From Verrucomicrobiia bacterium (GTDB taxonomy: Bacteria > Verrucomicrobiota > Verrucomicrobiia > Verrucomicrobiales > Akkermansiaceae), in contig JAUIJD010000034.1 of assembly GCA_030431475.1 (NCBI GenBank), forward strand, positions 1 through 47,367: 47,367 nt of DNA, in the 5' to 3' direction. A program made the translations under genes and the position numbers. The first letter of the stretch is position 1, and each line of letters opens with the position of its first letter. Under the pieces are notes generated by a model, which was not told the DNA's origin, did no database searches, and worked only from the letters and a program-made list of their open reading frames with translations. This document shows positions 25,901 through 32,974 of this stretch, in pieces.

Positions 25901-26954
25901 CGGTTCCGGTCGCCGCCTGCGCCTCGGTCGCGATCTTGAAACGGATCGAGGCATCACTCTGGACGTGAACGACGACCCCGGTGCCCAGCGAGGTGAAGCT
26001 CACCGGAGCGGCGAAGTTGACGTGGTAAGCCCCGGCGGCGGCGAGGTCCGCGGCCAGGCTGCCGGTCGCGCTCCCGAGGAAGGTCTCGCTGCCGGTGCCT
26101 GAAAAGGTCCCGTCACTCCCCGGATCGTAGAAGTCGAAGGTCAGCGTGCCCGCCCCGGTTGGCGTCCGCAGTGGCAGCGCCATGCCGGTCAGGGTGACCT
26201 CGGCCCCGATGTTGAAGATCCCGGCATACTGGAGCGCGAAGGGCACCGCCCCGGTTGCAAAGGTCGTCGAATCCTGGGCCCCCAGTTCGCAGCGGTCCGA
26301 GAACAGCTGCTCGCCGTTCGGGGTGAGGGAGTCACTCCCGATCACGTAGCCGTCGTAAAGAACGCCGTCGCCGCCGCTCAGGGCCCCGTTCGGCGTTGCG
26401 GTTCCGGCGACACTGAGCTTGGCGCCCTCCGCGCCGCCGGTCGTCTTGAGGCGGATGTTGTAGGTGCTGCCCCCGTTCAGCGCCGGGTCGGACTCCAGGC
26501 GGATCCGGAACCGGCTGTTGGCACCGTCGATCGTGCCGGTCACCGGGGTGTCGAAGGCCCAGCTGTAGACCCCCGCCCCGGTCGTGTAGACCAGCGTGTC
26601 GCTGCGGGCTCCCAGCTCGACGTCGTCGCCGCCGCCATCGGCTCCGTCGGCCCCGAGGTAGGTGATGGTGGCGGTGATCAAGTTGCCGTCGGTGTTGCCG
26701 GCCGCCGGCATCCCGAAGGCAAGGCCGGTGATGGAGACGTCCACGCCCCCGGCTCCCGGGACCAGAGGGCCCAGGTCGCGGTCGAGGTTCAAACGCTCCG
26801 GCGTTCCGAAGCTATCGACGTCGCTGCCGCCGGTGGCCGCCTCGTCGATGAGGAAGTCGGTGCCGAGCGAGGAGGTCGGCGCCTCGGTGATGTCGGCGGC
26901 GCCGACCGGGCACACGGCGAGAGTCAGTCCGAAGACTGAGAGGGCGGGTTTCAT
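22971..26954 (-). CDS. Multidomain secreted arylsulfatase with N-terminal repeat modules
   Basis: A 1327-residue exported protein. After the signal peptide (residues 1-19) come two related beta-rich modules (about 28-185 and 215-382). A parallel-beta, autotransporter-like segment rich in GG turns follows (about 400-560). The sulfatase domain starts near 628 with PPNIVFIFSDDQGYTD; formylglycine motif CHPSR has Cys681, then GKWHLGD and TDNGG. A jelly-roll-like C-terminal region follows and ends in SSEFFRLRLDALR. It cleaves sulfate esters, probably of polysaccharides; the exact substrate is unknown. It starts 23 bp after the PEP-CTERM gene, whose body is the same module, so the two are likely cotranscribed. 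It needs a formylglycine-generating enzyme encoded elsewhere. Confidence 0.93.
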   Translation of the reverse strand: MKPALSVFGLTLAVCPVGAADITEAPTSSLGTDFLIDEAATGGSDVDSFGTPERLNLDRDLGPLVPGAGGVDVSITGLAFGMPAAGNTDGNLITATITYLGADGADGGGDDVELGARSDTLVYTTGAGVYSWAFDTPVTGTIDGANSRFRIRLESDPALNGGSTYNIRLKTTGGAEGAKLSVAGTATPNGALSGGDGVLYDGYVIGSDSLTPNGEQLFSDRCELGAQDSTTFATGAVPFALQYAGIFNIGAEVTLTGMALPLRTPTGAGTLTFDFYDPGSDGTFSGTGSETFLGSATGSLAADLAAAGAYHVNFAAPVSFTSLGTGVVVHVQSDASIRFKIATEAQAATGTGAQAYRVNAANGAGYATDPVVKTSLAGTATGGVAPAIQTASGDGFWDALAWDTAGGGTVSGDLAEVDTAEIGSYREVTYRGIPADETVAALQLGESGSSGQGTLRVASGHLSTTGDLRAGLGSGANDAFVHADGGTLSIGGNALFGRFSEAVDGSLVVAGGSVEVGGNLELGGYELGGAMLRFHNPGSAAPVDVGGTLVLGRCALDLTFDAGYAHVPGQTITLVEYTARDGQFANFRRGEEFNCGPNRFRIDYDVPGGGKSAIRLTALENWSTAATPPNIVFIFSDDQGYTDLSLNGHPDFADKYPMPELDAIASAGVRFTDAYVTGGVCHPSRCGILSGRNQQRFGTDNNLSGPSYNGLPPSQRTVPRRLQGLGYRTYGVGKWHLGDTVEHHPNVRGFDRWYGMWGGSRSYYDAPDEIRVFQDQMTPDFAAENTDYLTDRIGDATVDFIDEHVANHAGQPFYIYMSFTAVHGPMDIKAMDARFNRLQSEFGLTASDYDNSPIVFNGSSQATVDANRYELAAMTLALDENIGKVVDKVDSLGLTDNTLFVYMTDNGGAGWSSGFGGNYSYNLPLRGYKGGSMTDGSIRVPCAMKWEGTVPAGQVVSDPVVSLDFMASFVNAGGAPAAARNGLEGIDLLPRVIDGTPLPAERALTWRAGGVSGGGSAIRVGDWKLLIDDPENTRALYHLPTDSDENDNQAGAQPGLAEALRERFEAWEASTLPPLYGTSSTVVDAGLERHALAGGYRLRHGGAALAWLSAPFRSPVPVGEDFHFRFLARSTEASDGPDAEVACGLGDSATRGDFVRAVIDHGTSEIRLENGRSGGSASAAVAAMPVDFSEAALDYDATSQQLTFRFAGAVVSLVLDGGYGDLTHYAVGVAGMEAEITTLVPTGGGGITEGMPLESRWIGGDTLELTYRFSGQPPFAPVAERADDLSGFSADDEALIECLGGGLYRARFAAQPGASSEFFRLRLDALR

Positions 26955-26977
26955 GGATTTCTACGGGGCTGTCCGCC

Positions 26978-27670
26978 TCAGCGGCGGCGACGAAGCAGAC
27001 CGAACAGGGCGAGAGATCCGAGCAGGGCCACCGAGGGCTCGGGAACCGGCGCCACCGTGCCGGCCACGCTGAGGCTCATCAGGTAGCCTGTCCGGGTATT
27101 GCCATTTCCGGTGTTCTCGGCCTCGACCCCGGTCGCCACCGGCCCCGTCTTCAACCGGAGCGCGGCGTCACTGCTGACGGAGACGGAGAACGCCGTCGAG
27201 TCCGCCGCGACCCACACCACCGGCGTGTCGAAGTTGACGAAGTAGTTGCCCACCCCGTCGCCGGAGCTGTTGAAGGCCGCCGTGGCGGTACCGATCAGGG
27301 TGTCGCCGCTGTAGCCCGCTCCCACATCACCATCCGCCCCGAGGGAGTAGAAGGTGAAGGTCAGCGTGCCGTTCTGCGTGTTGTTGGTGGTGTCGTCCGG
27401 CGTGCTGTTGGCCCAGATCGGGATGGCGATGCCGGTGAGGCTCACCGTCTGGGAACCGTCCGACGCCCAGCTTCCTCCGCTCGGAATCTCCCAGGCATGG
27501 CTCGAGCCGTTTCCATTGTCCCACTGAAGGTCGTTGCCGCCGGTGGCGACCAGATCGACGAAGAGCGTGCCGGTCAGATCGCTGCCGTCGCCGGCCGCAA
27601 GAGTGGCGGCCTCGGCTACCAGAGACGAAGTCGCCGCGAACACAAACAGGGAGGGAAGGGTCTTTCTCAT
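26978..27670 (-). CDS. PEP-CTERM sorting-domain protein
   Basis: A 230-residue exported protein with a signal peptide, one beta-rich module (about residues 25-205) and a PEP-CTERM tail: PVPEPSVALLGSLALFGLL followed by four arginines. Such tails are recognised by an exosortase (EpsH/XrtA group), which is not in this window. The body carries TGIAIPIW, LTFTFYSLGADGD, YFVNFDTPVVW and SSDAALRLK, which align with both modules of the downstream sulfatase. The ribosome site AAAGGAAC precedes ATG 27670. Upstream are FecR-LamG and the ECF sigma factor. Function: probably an extracellular or surface-matrix protein. Confidence 0.92.
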   Translation of the reverse strand: MRKTLPSLFVFAATSSLVAEAATLAAGDGSDLTGTLFVDLVATGGNDLQWDNGNGSSHAWEIPSGGSWASDGSQTVSLTGIAIPIWANSTPDDTTNNTQNGTLTFTFYSLGADGDVGAGYSGDTLIGTATAAFNSSGDGVGNYFVNFDTPVVWVAADSTAFSVSVSSDAALRLKTGPVATGVEAENTGNGNTRTGYLMSLSVAGTVAPVPEPSVALLGSLALFGLLRRRR

Positions 27671-27768
27671 GGGTCGGTTCCTTTAAAACAAGCGGCCGCC
27701 AAAACCATCGTGGCGCGAACCGCTGACCATCCACGGTCACCGCCCCCCGGATTGTTAACGTGCGGGAG

Positions 27769-27790
27769 AAAAAAAACGGGCTATTCGCCC
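27769..27790 (-). terminator. Weak intrinsic terminator at the end of the FecR-LamG gene
   Basis: On the minus strand GGGC-5 nt-GCCC is followed, after one G, by eight T residues. The stem overlaps the stop codon. It is short, so termination may be partial and allow read-through to the PEP-CTERM gene. Confidence 0.45.
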
Positions 27791-29307
27791 AGCGCCAGAC
27801 CGCTTTCCTCGAGACGCCCCTCGTAGAGCGCCCGCACCTGGTCGCCGGTGAGCACGCCTTCGGCGATGATCAGTTCGTCAAGCGCGCCATCGAGCCCGGC
27901 GAAGTACTGCGGTCCCTCGGCGACGAAACGCCCGAGAGTCACCGGCTGAGACCACGCGTGATGAATGTCCGTCCAGAAAGTGTCGAGGGGGGCCTTGAGA
28001 TGCTTCCATGGCTCCCCGGGCATCAGCACATCCTCCTCGCCATCGATGAAAAGCTGCACCTCGGGCCACGAGCCCTTGCGGTGGCTCCCGAGCATCACCA
28101 GCACGTGATGCCATTTCCCGTCGGCAATCGACCGCTCGCTCTCCAGCCAGCGACGACCGGACACCAACCGGAGCTGTCCCGACTTTCCGACCGTGCGGAT
28201 TCCGAACTCCGCCATCTTCGTGGGATCATCGAAGCGGCCCCAGCCAACGATGGGAGCCGCCTTCCTCGCCTGGCTCAGGCGGATCCAGAACGCCACCGTC
28301 CTCGGACTCGTGCCACCGATACCCGGCCAGTTCGACACCGCGTAGCGGTCGCCGTGGAAATGAAGTGCCCCGCCCTGATGTCCCTTGCCGACCCGGGCGG
28401 ACTCCCTGGCCCCGATCCGGATCCGCACATCCTCCCGACGGGCGATGCTGCCCTCGGCTTCGAACACACCGTCCCGCGACTCATCGAAGTCGAAGTGCAG
28501 GGCCGGGATCCCGCTCGGCAGACGGGAGACAAACAACTCGGGCCGGAACAACGTGCTCTCCAGTTTACCGGCGGCCCCGAGCGCCACGGCAGCCCCGGCT
28601 TCGAGACGGCTGACCTCGCGCAATGCCGCCAGGGCCTGAACTTCGACCGTCCCCGACATGACGTGGACTTCGGCCCGGCCGTCGCCGCGCGTATCCACGC
28701 CGAATTCCGTGCCGAGATCCACCACCCGCAGCTCCTCCGTCGTGACTTCGAAGCCCCGGGCCTGCTCCTCGACGCGGAACCACCCCACGCCATCCTCAAG
28801 GTGAACCCGGCCCTCCGCTTCCAGACGGAGACTTGCCGGAGCCTGAACCAGGCACCGCACCCCTTCCGCGAGCGTGACCTCGGCACAGCCCTGGGAAACC
28901 CGGAGCGTCGATCCGATCGACAGCTCCTGTCCCGCCTCGCCCTCGGATCCGGCGACCGACACCACCCCGCCGGGTGACGGCGTCCATCGGGCAAAGGCAT
29001 CGGCCGGGGGGGCGGCAATCCACGACAGGACGAGGGCGGTCAGTGCGATCACCGCGGCCGCGGCGGTCAGCGAGACGACGCCCGGTTTCCGCCACCAGCG
29101 GGGACTCTGAAGCTCCACCGCACAAAGGTCCCCCTCGTCGGCGAGGTGGATCAGCTCGGCCTCGACCAGCAGGGTCTCGACCATGATGTCGAGGTCCGAC
29201 GACGACTCGCCGAGCCGCGCAGCCAACCAGGCCGACTCCTCGTCGCTGGCCGTGCCCTCGAGGTAGCGGACCACCGTCCGGTCGAGCTTTTCCGCATCCA
29301 TGCTCAT
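27781..29307 (-). CDS. FecR-LamG membrane regulator coupled to an ECF sigma factor
   Basis: A 508-residue protein. A cytoplasmic N-terminal segment (about 1-75; DRTVVRYLEGTASDEESAWLAARL) is the likely sigma-binding anti-sigma-like part. One membrane helix follows (VSLTAAAAVIALTALVLSW), then a FecR domain (VVDLGTEFGVDTRGDG, VMSGTVEVQ) and a C-terminal LamG/concanavalin-like domain (about 300-500; WHHVLVMLGS, LDGALDELII). FecR proteins pass an outside signal to the sigma factor; the LamG domain suggests binding of a glycan. ATG 29307 overlaps the sigma stop by ATGA, so the two are translationally coupled. The combination is typical of Planctomycetota and Verrucomicrobiota. Confidence 0.92.
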   Translation of the reverse strand: MSMDAEKLDRTVVRYLEGTASDEESAWLAARLGESSSDLDIMVETLLVEAELIHLADEGDLCAVELQSPRWWRKPGVVSLTAAAAVIALTALVLSWIAAPPADAFARWTPSPGGVVSVAGSEGEAGQELSIGSTLRVSQGCAEVTLAEGVRCLVQAPASLRLEAEGRVHLEDGVGWFRVEEQARGFEVTTEELRVVDLGTEFGVDTRGDGRAEVHVMSGTVEVQALAALREVSRLEAGAAVALGAAGKLESTLFRPELFVSRLPSGIPALHFDFDESRDGVFEAEGSIARREDVRIRIGARESARVGKGHQGGALHFHGDRYAVSNWPGIGGTSPRTVAFWIRLSQARKAAPIVGWGRFDDPTKMAEFGIRTVGKSGQLRLVSGRRWLESERSIADGKWHHVLVMLGSHRKGSWPEVQLFIDGEEDVLMPGEPWKHLKAPLDTFWTDIHHAWSQPVTLGRFVAEGPQYFAGLDGALDELIIAEGVLTGDQVRALYEGRLEESGLALGE

Positions 29308-29861
29308 GAGCCGCCTCCCATCCGTTTCACCACGCAGCGACGCAGGGCGATCTTCAACCGATGCAGCGTGACCCGAAGGCCACCCTCGGAGCGTCCGAAG
29401 CGTTCGGCGCACTCCTGGAAACTCAAACCCTCGTCGTAGCGCGCCACCAGCAGCTTCCGGTGGTCCTTGCTGAGACCCCCGAGGCACTTGCGCAGCGCGA
29501 TCGCGCGGTCGCCGATCGCCGGCACCGGCAGCGAAGCAAGCCGGTCCGCCAACAGACCCGCGACCTCGTCGTCATAGACCAGCCACGACTTGCGTCCTTT
29601 CTCGCGGAGAAATCCGCGGGCCTCCCAGCGCGCCACCGTGAAGGCCCAGGAACGGAAGCTAGTGCCCAGGGTGAAATCCTCCCGCTTCCGCCAGAGCACC
29701 ACATTGGTCCGCTGGCGGATTTCCTCGGCATCCTCGCGCTTCGGCACCAGCCCGAGCAGGAAGGCCAGCAGGACCCGCTGGTGCTGGGTGAGCAGCGCCA
29801 CGAACTCCTCCGAAGGATCCGGAGATCCGTCGTCAGGAAGGGCGTGAAGGGAGTGGCTCAT
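29304..29861 (-). CDS. ECF-type RNA polymerase sigma-70 factor
   Basis: A 185-residue sigma factor with region 2 (VLLAFLLGLVPKREDAEEIRQ; FRSWAFTVARWEARGFLRE) and region 4 (CLGGLSKDHRKLLVARYDEG with the helix-turn-helix SFQECAERFGRSEGGLRVTLHRLK). There is no sigma-1.1 or sigma-3 domain, so it is extracytoplasmic-function type, close to the Planctomycetes/Verrucomicrobia-specific group. ATG 29861 was preferred, since the upstream extension has no sigma character. Its coupled partner is the FecR-LamG protein. The pair probably controls the PEP-CTERM/sulfatase genes downstream, which is inferred from position only. Confidence 0.93.
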   Translation of the reverse strand: MSHSLHALPDDGSPDPSEEFVALLTQHQRVLLAFLLGLVPKREDAEEIRQRTNVVLWRKREDFTLGTSFRSWAFTVARWEARGFLREKGRKSWLVYDDEVAGLLADRLASLPVPAIGDRAIALRKCLGGLSKDHRKLLVARYDEGLSFQECAERFGRSEGGLRVTLHRLKIALRRCVVKRMGGGS

Positions 29862-29918
29862 GAGCATGCGGGCCGCGGCCGTGCTGCCATTCCACGCCGG
29901 ACGAGTCGGAAAAGTTAA

Positions 29919-30032
29919 CCACAATCGCATCCAGACGTCACGAAACTGCATCGCTCGAGCAGAGCGAGCCGCAACCTCGACGATGTGGACTGGTCGGAGA
30001 TCGACGAATGGTTCATGTCCCCGGCGGGATGA
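29919..30032 (+). pseudogene. Possible severed gene tail ending in an ATGA overlap with pdeM
   Basis: In frame with a TGA at 30030-30032, about 37 codons are open. The last 19 read NLDDVDWSEIDEWFMSPAG and have strongly G/C-ending codons typical of genes here (16 of 19). The TGA overlaps ATG 30029 of pdeM as ATGA. This looks like the 3' end of a gene once joined to pdeM, now lacking its 5' part. Chance is not excluded; there is no start or homologue to cite. Confidence 0.3.
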
Positions 30033-30682
30033 CCTTCCGCCTCGCCGACCTCGACATCACCCTGCTGCCGGAAATGGCGGCCTGGCTGCCGGCCCATCGA
30101 GCCCTGCTGGTCACCGACCTTCACCTCGGCAAGTCCGCCACCTTCCGCGCCCGCGGCATCCCCGTCCCCGAAGGCGAGACCCACGCCGATCTCGCCCGGC
30201 TCGAGGCACTCGTCGAGCGCACCGACCCCGAACGGGTCCTGATCCTCGGCGACCTCGTCCATGCCGCCGACGGATTGGTGCCCGGCGTCGTCGAGCGCCT
30301 CCGCCGCTTTCTGGAAAACAACCCCGCCCCGGTCACCCTGATCGAGGGCAACCACGACCGGGCCGCCGGCCTGCGGCGCCTCGACCTGCCCCTGGAAATT
30401 CACCGCACGCTCGACCTCGACGGCGTGACCCTCATCCACGACCCCGCCGACCTCTCCGAGCCCGGCCCGGCCATCTGCGGCCACCTCCACCCCTCGATCC
30501 GGCTTCCCGAGAGCCCGCGGCGGAGCACCCGCGTCCCCTGCTTCCATCTTCAGCGGGACCTGCTCGCCCTGCCCGGCTTCGGCTCCTTCACCGGCACCCA
30601 TCCGGTCAAGAGGGTGCCCGGCGATCGCGTTTTCGTGCCCCTTCGCGACCGCATTCTCGAAGTGCCCGGCAAAAAAGCCTGA
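30029..30682 (+). CDS. pdeM: Ligase-associated DNA damage response endonuclease/phosphoesterase PdeM
   Basis: A calcineurin-like metallophosphoesterase of about 217 residues in the PdeM family, part of the conserved set with the Lhr-type helicase, an MBL exonuclease and an ATP-dependent ligase. Metal-site motifs are in order: DLHLGKSATFR, LGDLVH, EGNHDR and CGHLHP. The start is undecided: ATG 30029 gives ATGA coupling to a remnant frame, while ATG 30008 has GGAG 9 nt upstream and adds seven residues. It is divergent from the ECF sigma gene. The usual partner genes are not next to it; the helicase is at 11.7-14.1 kb on the same strand. Confidence 0.92.
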   Translation: MTFRLADLDITLLPEMAAWLPAHRALLVTDLHLGKSATFRARGIPVPEGETHADLARLEALVERTDPERVLILGDLVHAADGLVPGVVERLRRFLENNPAPVTLIEGNHDRAAGLRRLDLPLEIHRTLDLDGVTLIHDPADLSEPGPAICGHLHPSIRLPESPRRSTRVPCFHLQRDLLALPGFGSFTGTHPVKRVPGDRVFVPLRDRILEVPGKKA

Positions 30683-30936
30683 GTTTCCGAGGGCTGGAAA
30701 TCCCTTATTTTATAAGGATTTGAAAATAATTCTCAAAAAATACCTCAATTCTTTGAACGTTCATAAAGGTGAAGGGTCTATCCCACTGAACACCGCGCAA
30801 GCGGGTTCAAGTAAGGGTAAACAGCACAGTCGATTTCCCATGGGTGTGGGATCTTGACAAACTTGAGGCCGCCGGACGTGGGACTCCGGCGGCCTCGCTG
30901 CTTTCCGGGCGGAGGATTTCGTGCGATGCCTCCGGA
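30683..30936 (+). ncRNA. A+T-rich gap with strong RNA-like structure; candidate leader or small RNA
   Basis: There is no gene in these 254 bp, and composition falls well below the window average at 30700-30770. Three structures are visible. First, 30700-30724, an inverted repeat AAATCC(C)TTAT-TTT-ATAAGGATTT. Second, 30785-30812, an 11-bp stem with single-A bulges closed by a GCAA tetraloop of GNRA type (CCGC-GCAA-GCGG core). Third, 30865-30896, a perfect 12-bp stem GAGGCCGCCGGA/TCCGGCGGCCTC with an 8-nt loop, resembling a terminator without a T run. It could be a leader of the PI-PLC-like gene or a separate transcript. I match it to no known riboswitch. Confidence 0.4.
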
Positions 30937-31947
30937 GTGCGCCTGCTTCTTTCCCTGCTCTCCGCCACCGTCCTCCACGCCTCTCCACCGCTCGACGAGG
31001 CCCGCTTCATCGGCTCGCACAACTCCTACCACCTCGCGCCGCCCGCCGAGATCATGGAGACCATCGTCCGCTTCAACGACGAGGCGCGCCAGTGGGAGTA
31101 CTCCCATCCGACCCTCACCGAACAGCTCGACCTTGGCATCCGGCAGTTCGAGCTCGACCTCTACGCCGACCCCGAAGGCGGACTCTTCGCCAAGCCCCTC
31201 GCATTGAAACTCGCCGCCCTCGGGCGCAAAAAGCTTCCGCCCTTCGACCCCGACGGTCACCTCGCCAAGCCCGGCTTCAAGATCCTCCACGTCCCCGACA
31301 TCGACTGCTGGAGCCACGTGCCCACCCTCGACCTCGCGCTCGACGAGCTGCTCGCGTGGTCGCAGGCGCACCCGGACCACCTGCCGGTGATGCTCCTGCT
31401 CGAGTGCAAGGACCAGCCGCATCCGCCGCTGCCGACCCGGCCGGTCGCCTTCGACCGCGATCAACTGCTCAAGCTGGAAGAGGCCATCGTCGCGAAGCTG
31501 TCGGCGAAGCGCCTTTTCACGCCGGACCAGCTCCGCGGATCGCACCCGACACTCCCGGCGGCGATCAAGGCCGATGGTTGGCCGACGATTGACGAACTTC
31601 GCGGCCGTTTCCTCCTCTGCCTCGACAACACCGGATCGCACCGCGACGCCTACCTCGAGGGCAACCCGGCGCTCGAGGGTCGCCTCTTCTTCGTCAGCGC
31701 CCCCGCCTCCGACCACCCCGCCGCGGCCTGGTTCAAGATCAACGACCCGGTCCGCCACTTCGACCGCATCCGCCAGCTCGTCGACGCCGGCTTCCTCGTC
31801 CGCACCCGCGCCGATGCCGGCAAGGCCGACCCCGAACGTCGGAAGAAGGCCTTCGAATCCGGAGCCCAATGGATCAGCACCGATCTTTTCAATGCCGCCG
31901 GCGACGACCGGGTGCGGCTCGACGGCGGGGCCCTTCACCGCCCTTGA
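30937..31947 (+). CDS. Ca2+-dependent phosphoinositide phospholipase C-like protein, exported
   Basis: A protein of about 336 residues in the bacterial Ca-dependent PI-PLC-like family (TIM-barrel phosphodiesterase). The first catalytic His region is FIGSHNSYHLAP near the mature N-terminus; the second His is in KILHVPDIDCWS. Acidic and basic contacts appear in LDLGIRQFELDLY, MLLLECKD and GAQWISTDLF. GTG 30937 was chosen because it starts the signal peptide VRLLLSLLSATVLHASP; the frame is open to 30844, but that part lies in the structured gap. The natural substrate may be phosphoinositol or another phosphodiester. It is followed by 195 bp without a gene before the LuxR regulator. Confidence 0.86.
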   Translation: MRLLLSLLSATVLHASPPLDEARFIGSHNSYHLAPPAEIMETIVRFNDEARQWEYSHPTLTEQLDLGIRQFELDLYADPEGGLFAKPLALKLAALGRKKLPPFDPDGHLAKPGFKILHVPDIDCWSHVPTLDLALDELLAWSQAHPDHLPVMLLLECKDQPHPPLPTRPVAFDRDQLLKLEEAIVAKLSAKRLFTPDQLRGSHPTLPAAIKADGWPTIDELRGRFLLCLDNTGSHRDAYLEGNPALEGRLFFVSAPASDHPAAAWFKINDPVRHFDRIRQLVDAGFLVRTRADAGKADPERRKKAFESGAQWISTDLFNAAGDDRVRLDGGALHRP

Positions 31948-32142
31948 GGCTGGACCGAAGCCCGCTTTTCGGCAGTCGCCGTCGGCACCTCGCCAACGCG
32001 TTGATCCTGAGTCGTTCCCGGGTGACGCACCGCCGGTCGGACCGGGCGGATTGCATTGACTCGCCACCCCGATTTCCGCTATCTTTTCAGCTAGGGCTGA
32101 TCCTGCCCTCTCGGCGCATCACCCCTCTGCGCCTCAACCTGC

Positions 32143-32814
32143 GTGAGCTTTCGTTCCATCGGCATCATCGACCCCCTCCCGGTCTTCCGCTTGGGTCTCG
32201 AGTCCTTGTTGTGTGAAAGCGGCCGCTTCGGGATTGCATGGAGCCAGTCGAGCCCGGCCGGCCTTCCCGACCTCCTGGCGGAGCGCCCCGTCGAACTCAT
32301 CATCTCCGAGGCGGTCTTTCCCGGTGGACAATCGGTGCTTTCGCTGCTCGCGGACCTGCATGCCGGCAAGCTCGACATCCCCGTCCTGACCTACTCCTGC
32401 GTCGATGAACGTCTGCTGGCTCCACGAATCCTGCACTCCGGAGGACGGGGCTACCAATCCAAGCTGGGCAGCACCGACGACCTGCTTGCCGCCATCGACA
32501 CCGTGCTCGCGGGGCGCATTTCGCTCAGTCCGGAAATGACCGAGATCGCCCTCCAGACCCTCACACCCCATGGCTCGTCGACCCTTGGCTCGGACTCACT
32601 CCCGAGTCTCACCAACCGCGAGATGGAGGTTCTCCAGATGATCGGGGAAGGCTTGAAAACCAAAGGGATTGCGGAAGCACTCGGCATCAGCGAACGGACG
32701 GTCGACACCCACCGGTCGCGCATCCGGGAGAAACTCGATCTCTCCCATGGTCTGGGCCTGATTTCCTTCGCCAGCCAGTGGATGGCCCTGAAGGAGGCCG
32801 GAGTGAACCTCTGA
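32143..32814 (+). CDS. LuxR/NarL-type regulator with degenerate receiver
   Basis: A 223-residue two-domain transcription regulator. The receiver domain (about 1-120) has an early acidic residue (GIIDPLP), a PVLTYS switch Thr region and the conserved Lys in GYQSKLGS (107). The phospho-acceptor Asp is replaced: alignment of ELIISEAVFPG with the usual DLILLDLNMPG puts Glu56 there. The LuxR helix-turn-helix is intact (LTNREMEVLQMIGEGLKTKGIAEALGISERTVDTHRSRIREKL, written here only as its span, about 153-205). It starts at GTG 32143. No histidine kinase is nearby. Glu may mimic phosphorylation, so the protein may be constitutively active or respond to another signal. Confidence 0.9.
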   Translation: MSFRSIGIIDPLPVFRLGLESLLCESGRFGIAWSQSSPAGLPDLLAERPVELIISEAVFPGGQSVLSLLADLHAGKLDIPVLTYSCVDERLLAPRILHSGGRGYQSKLGSTDDLLAAIDTVLAGRISLSPEMTEIALQTLTPHGSSTLGSDSLPSLTNREMEVLQMIGEGLKTKGIAEALGISERTVDTHRSRIREKLDLSHGLGLISFASQWMALKEAGVNL

Positions 32815-32974
32815 GTCGTTCGGTTCGTCTGACCATCCGTCCCAATGGGCATTCCCCGTTCCCCGAGCGTTGTACGCATTTTTCGCGAACGCCCGTGGTC
32901 CTTTCTTCTCCATCGTTTTTGCAGGCTTTGCTCGATGGTCAGGGGACGAAATTCATGGCGAACTGTGCGATGCC

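Noticed and set aside
30697-30730. Attachment site of an integrated element
   Set aside because: The palindrome AAATCC(C)TTAT-TTT-ATAAGGATTT resembles such sites loosely, but there is no second copy and no recombinase in the window.
30785-30812. tRNA-like T-arm (GGTTCAAG) in the structured gap
   Set aside because: No acceptor stem, anticodon arm or CCA-adjacent structure can be built around it.
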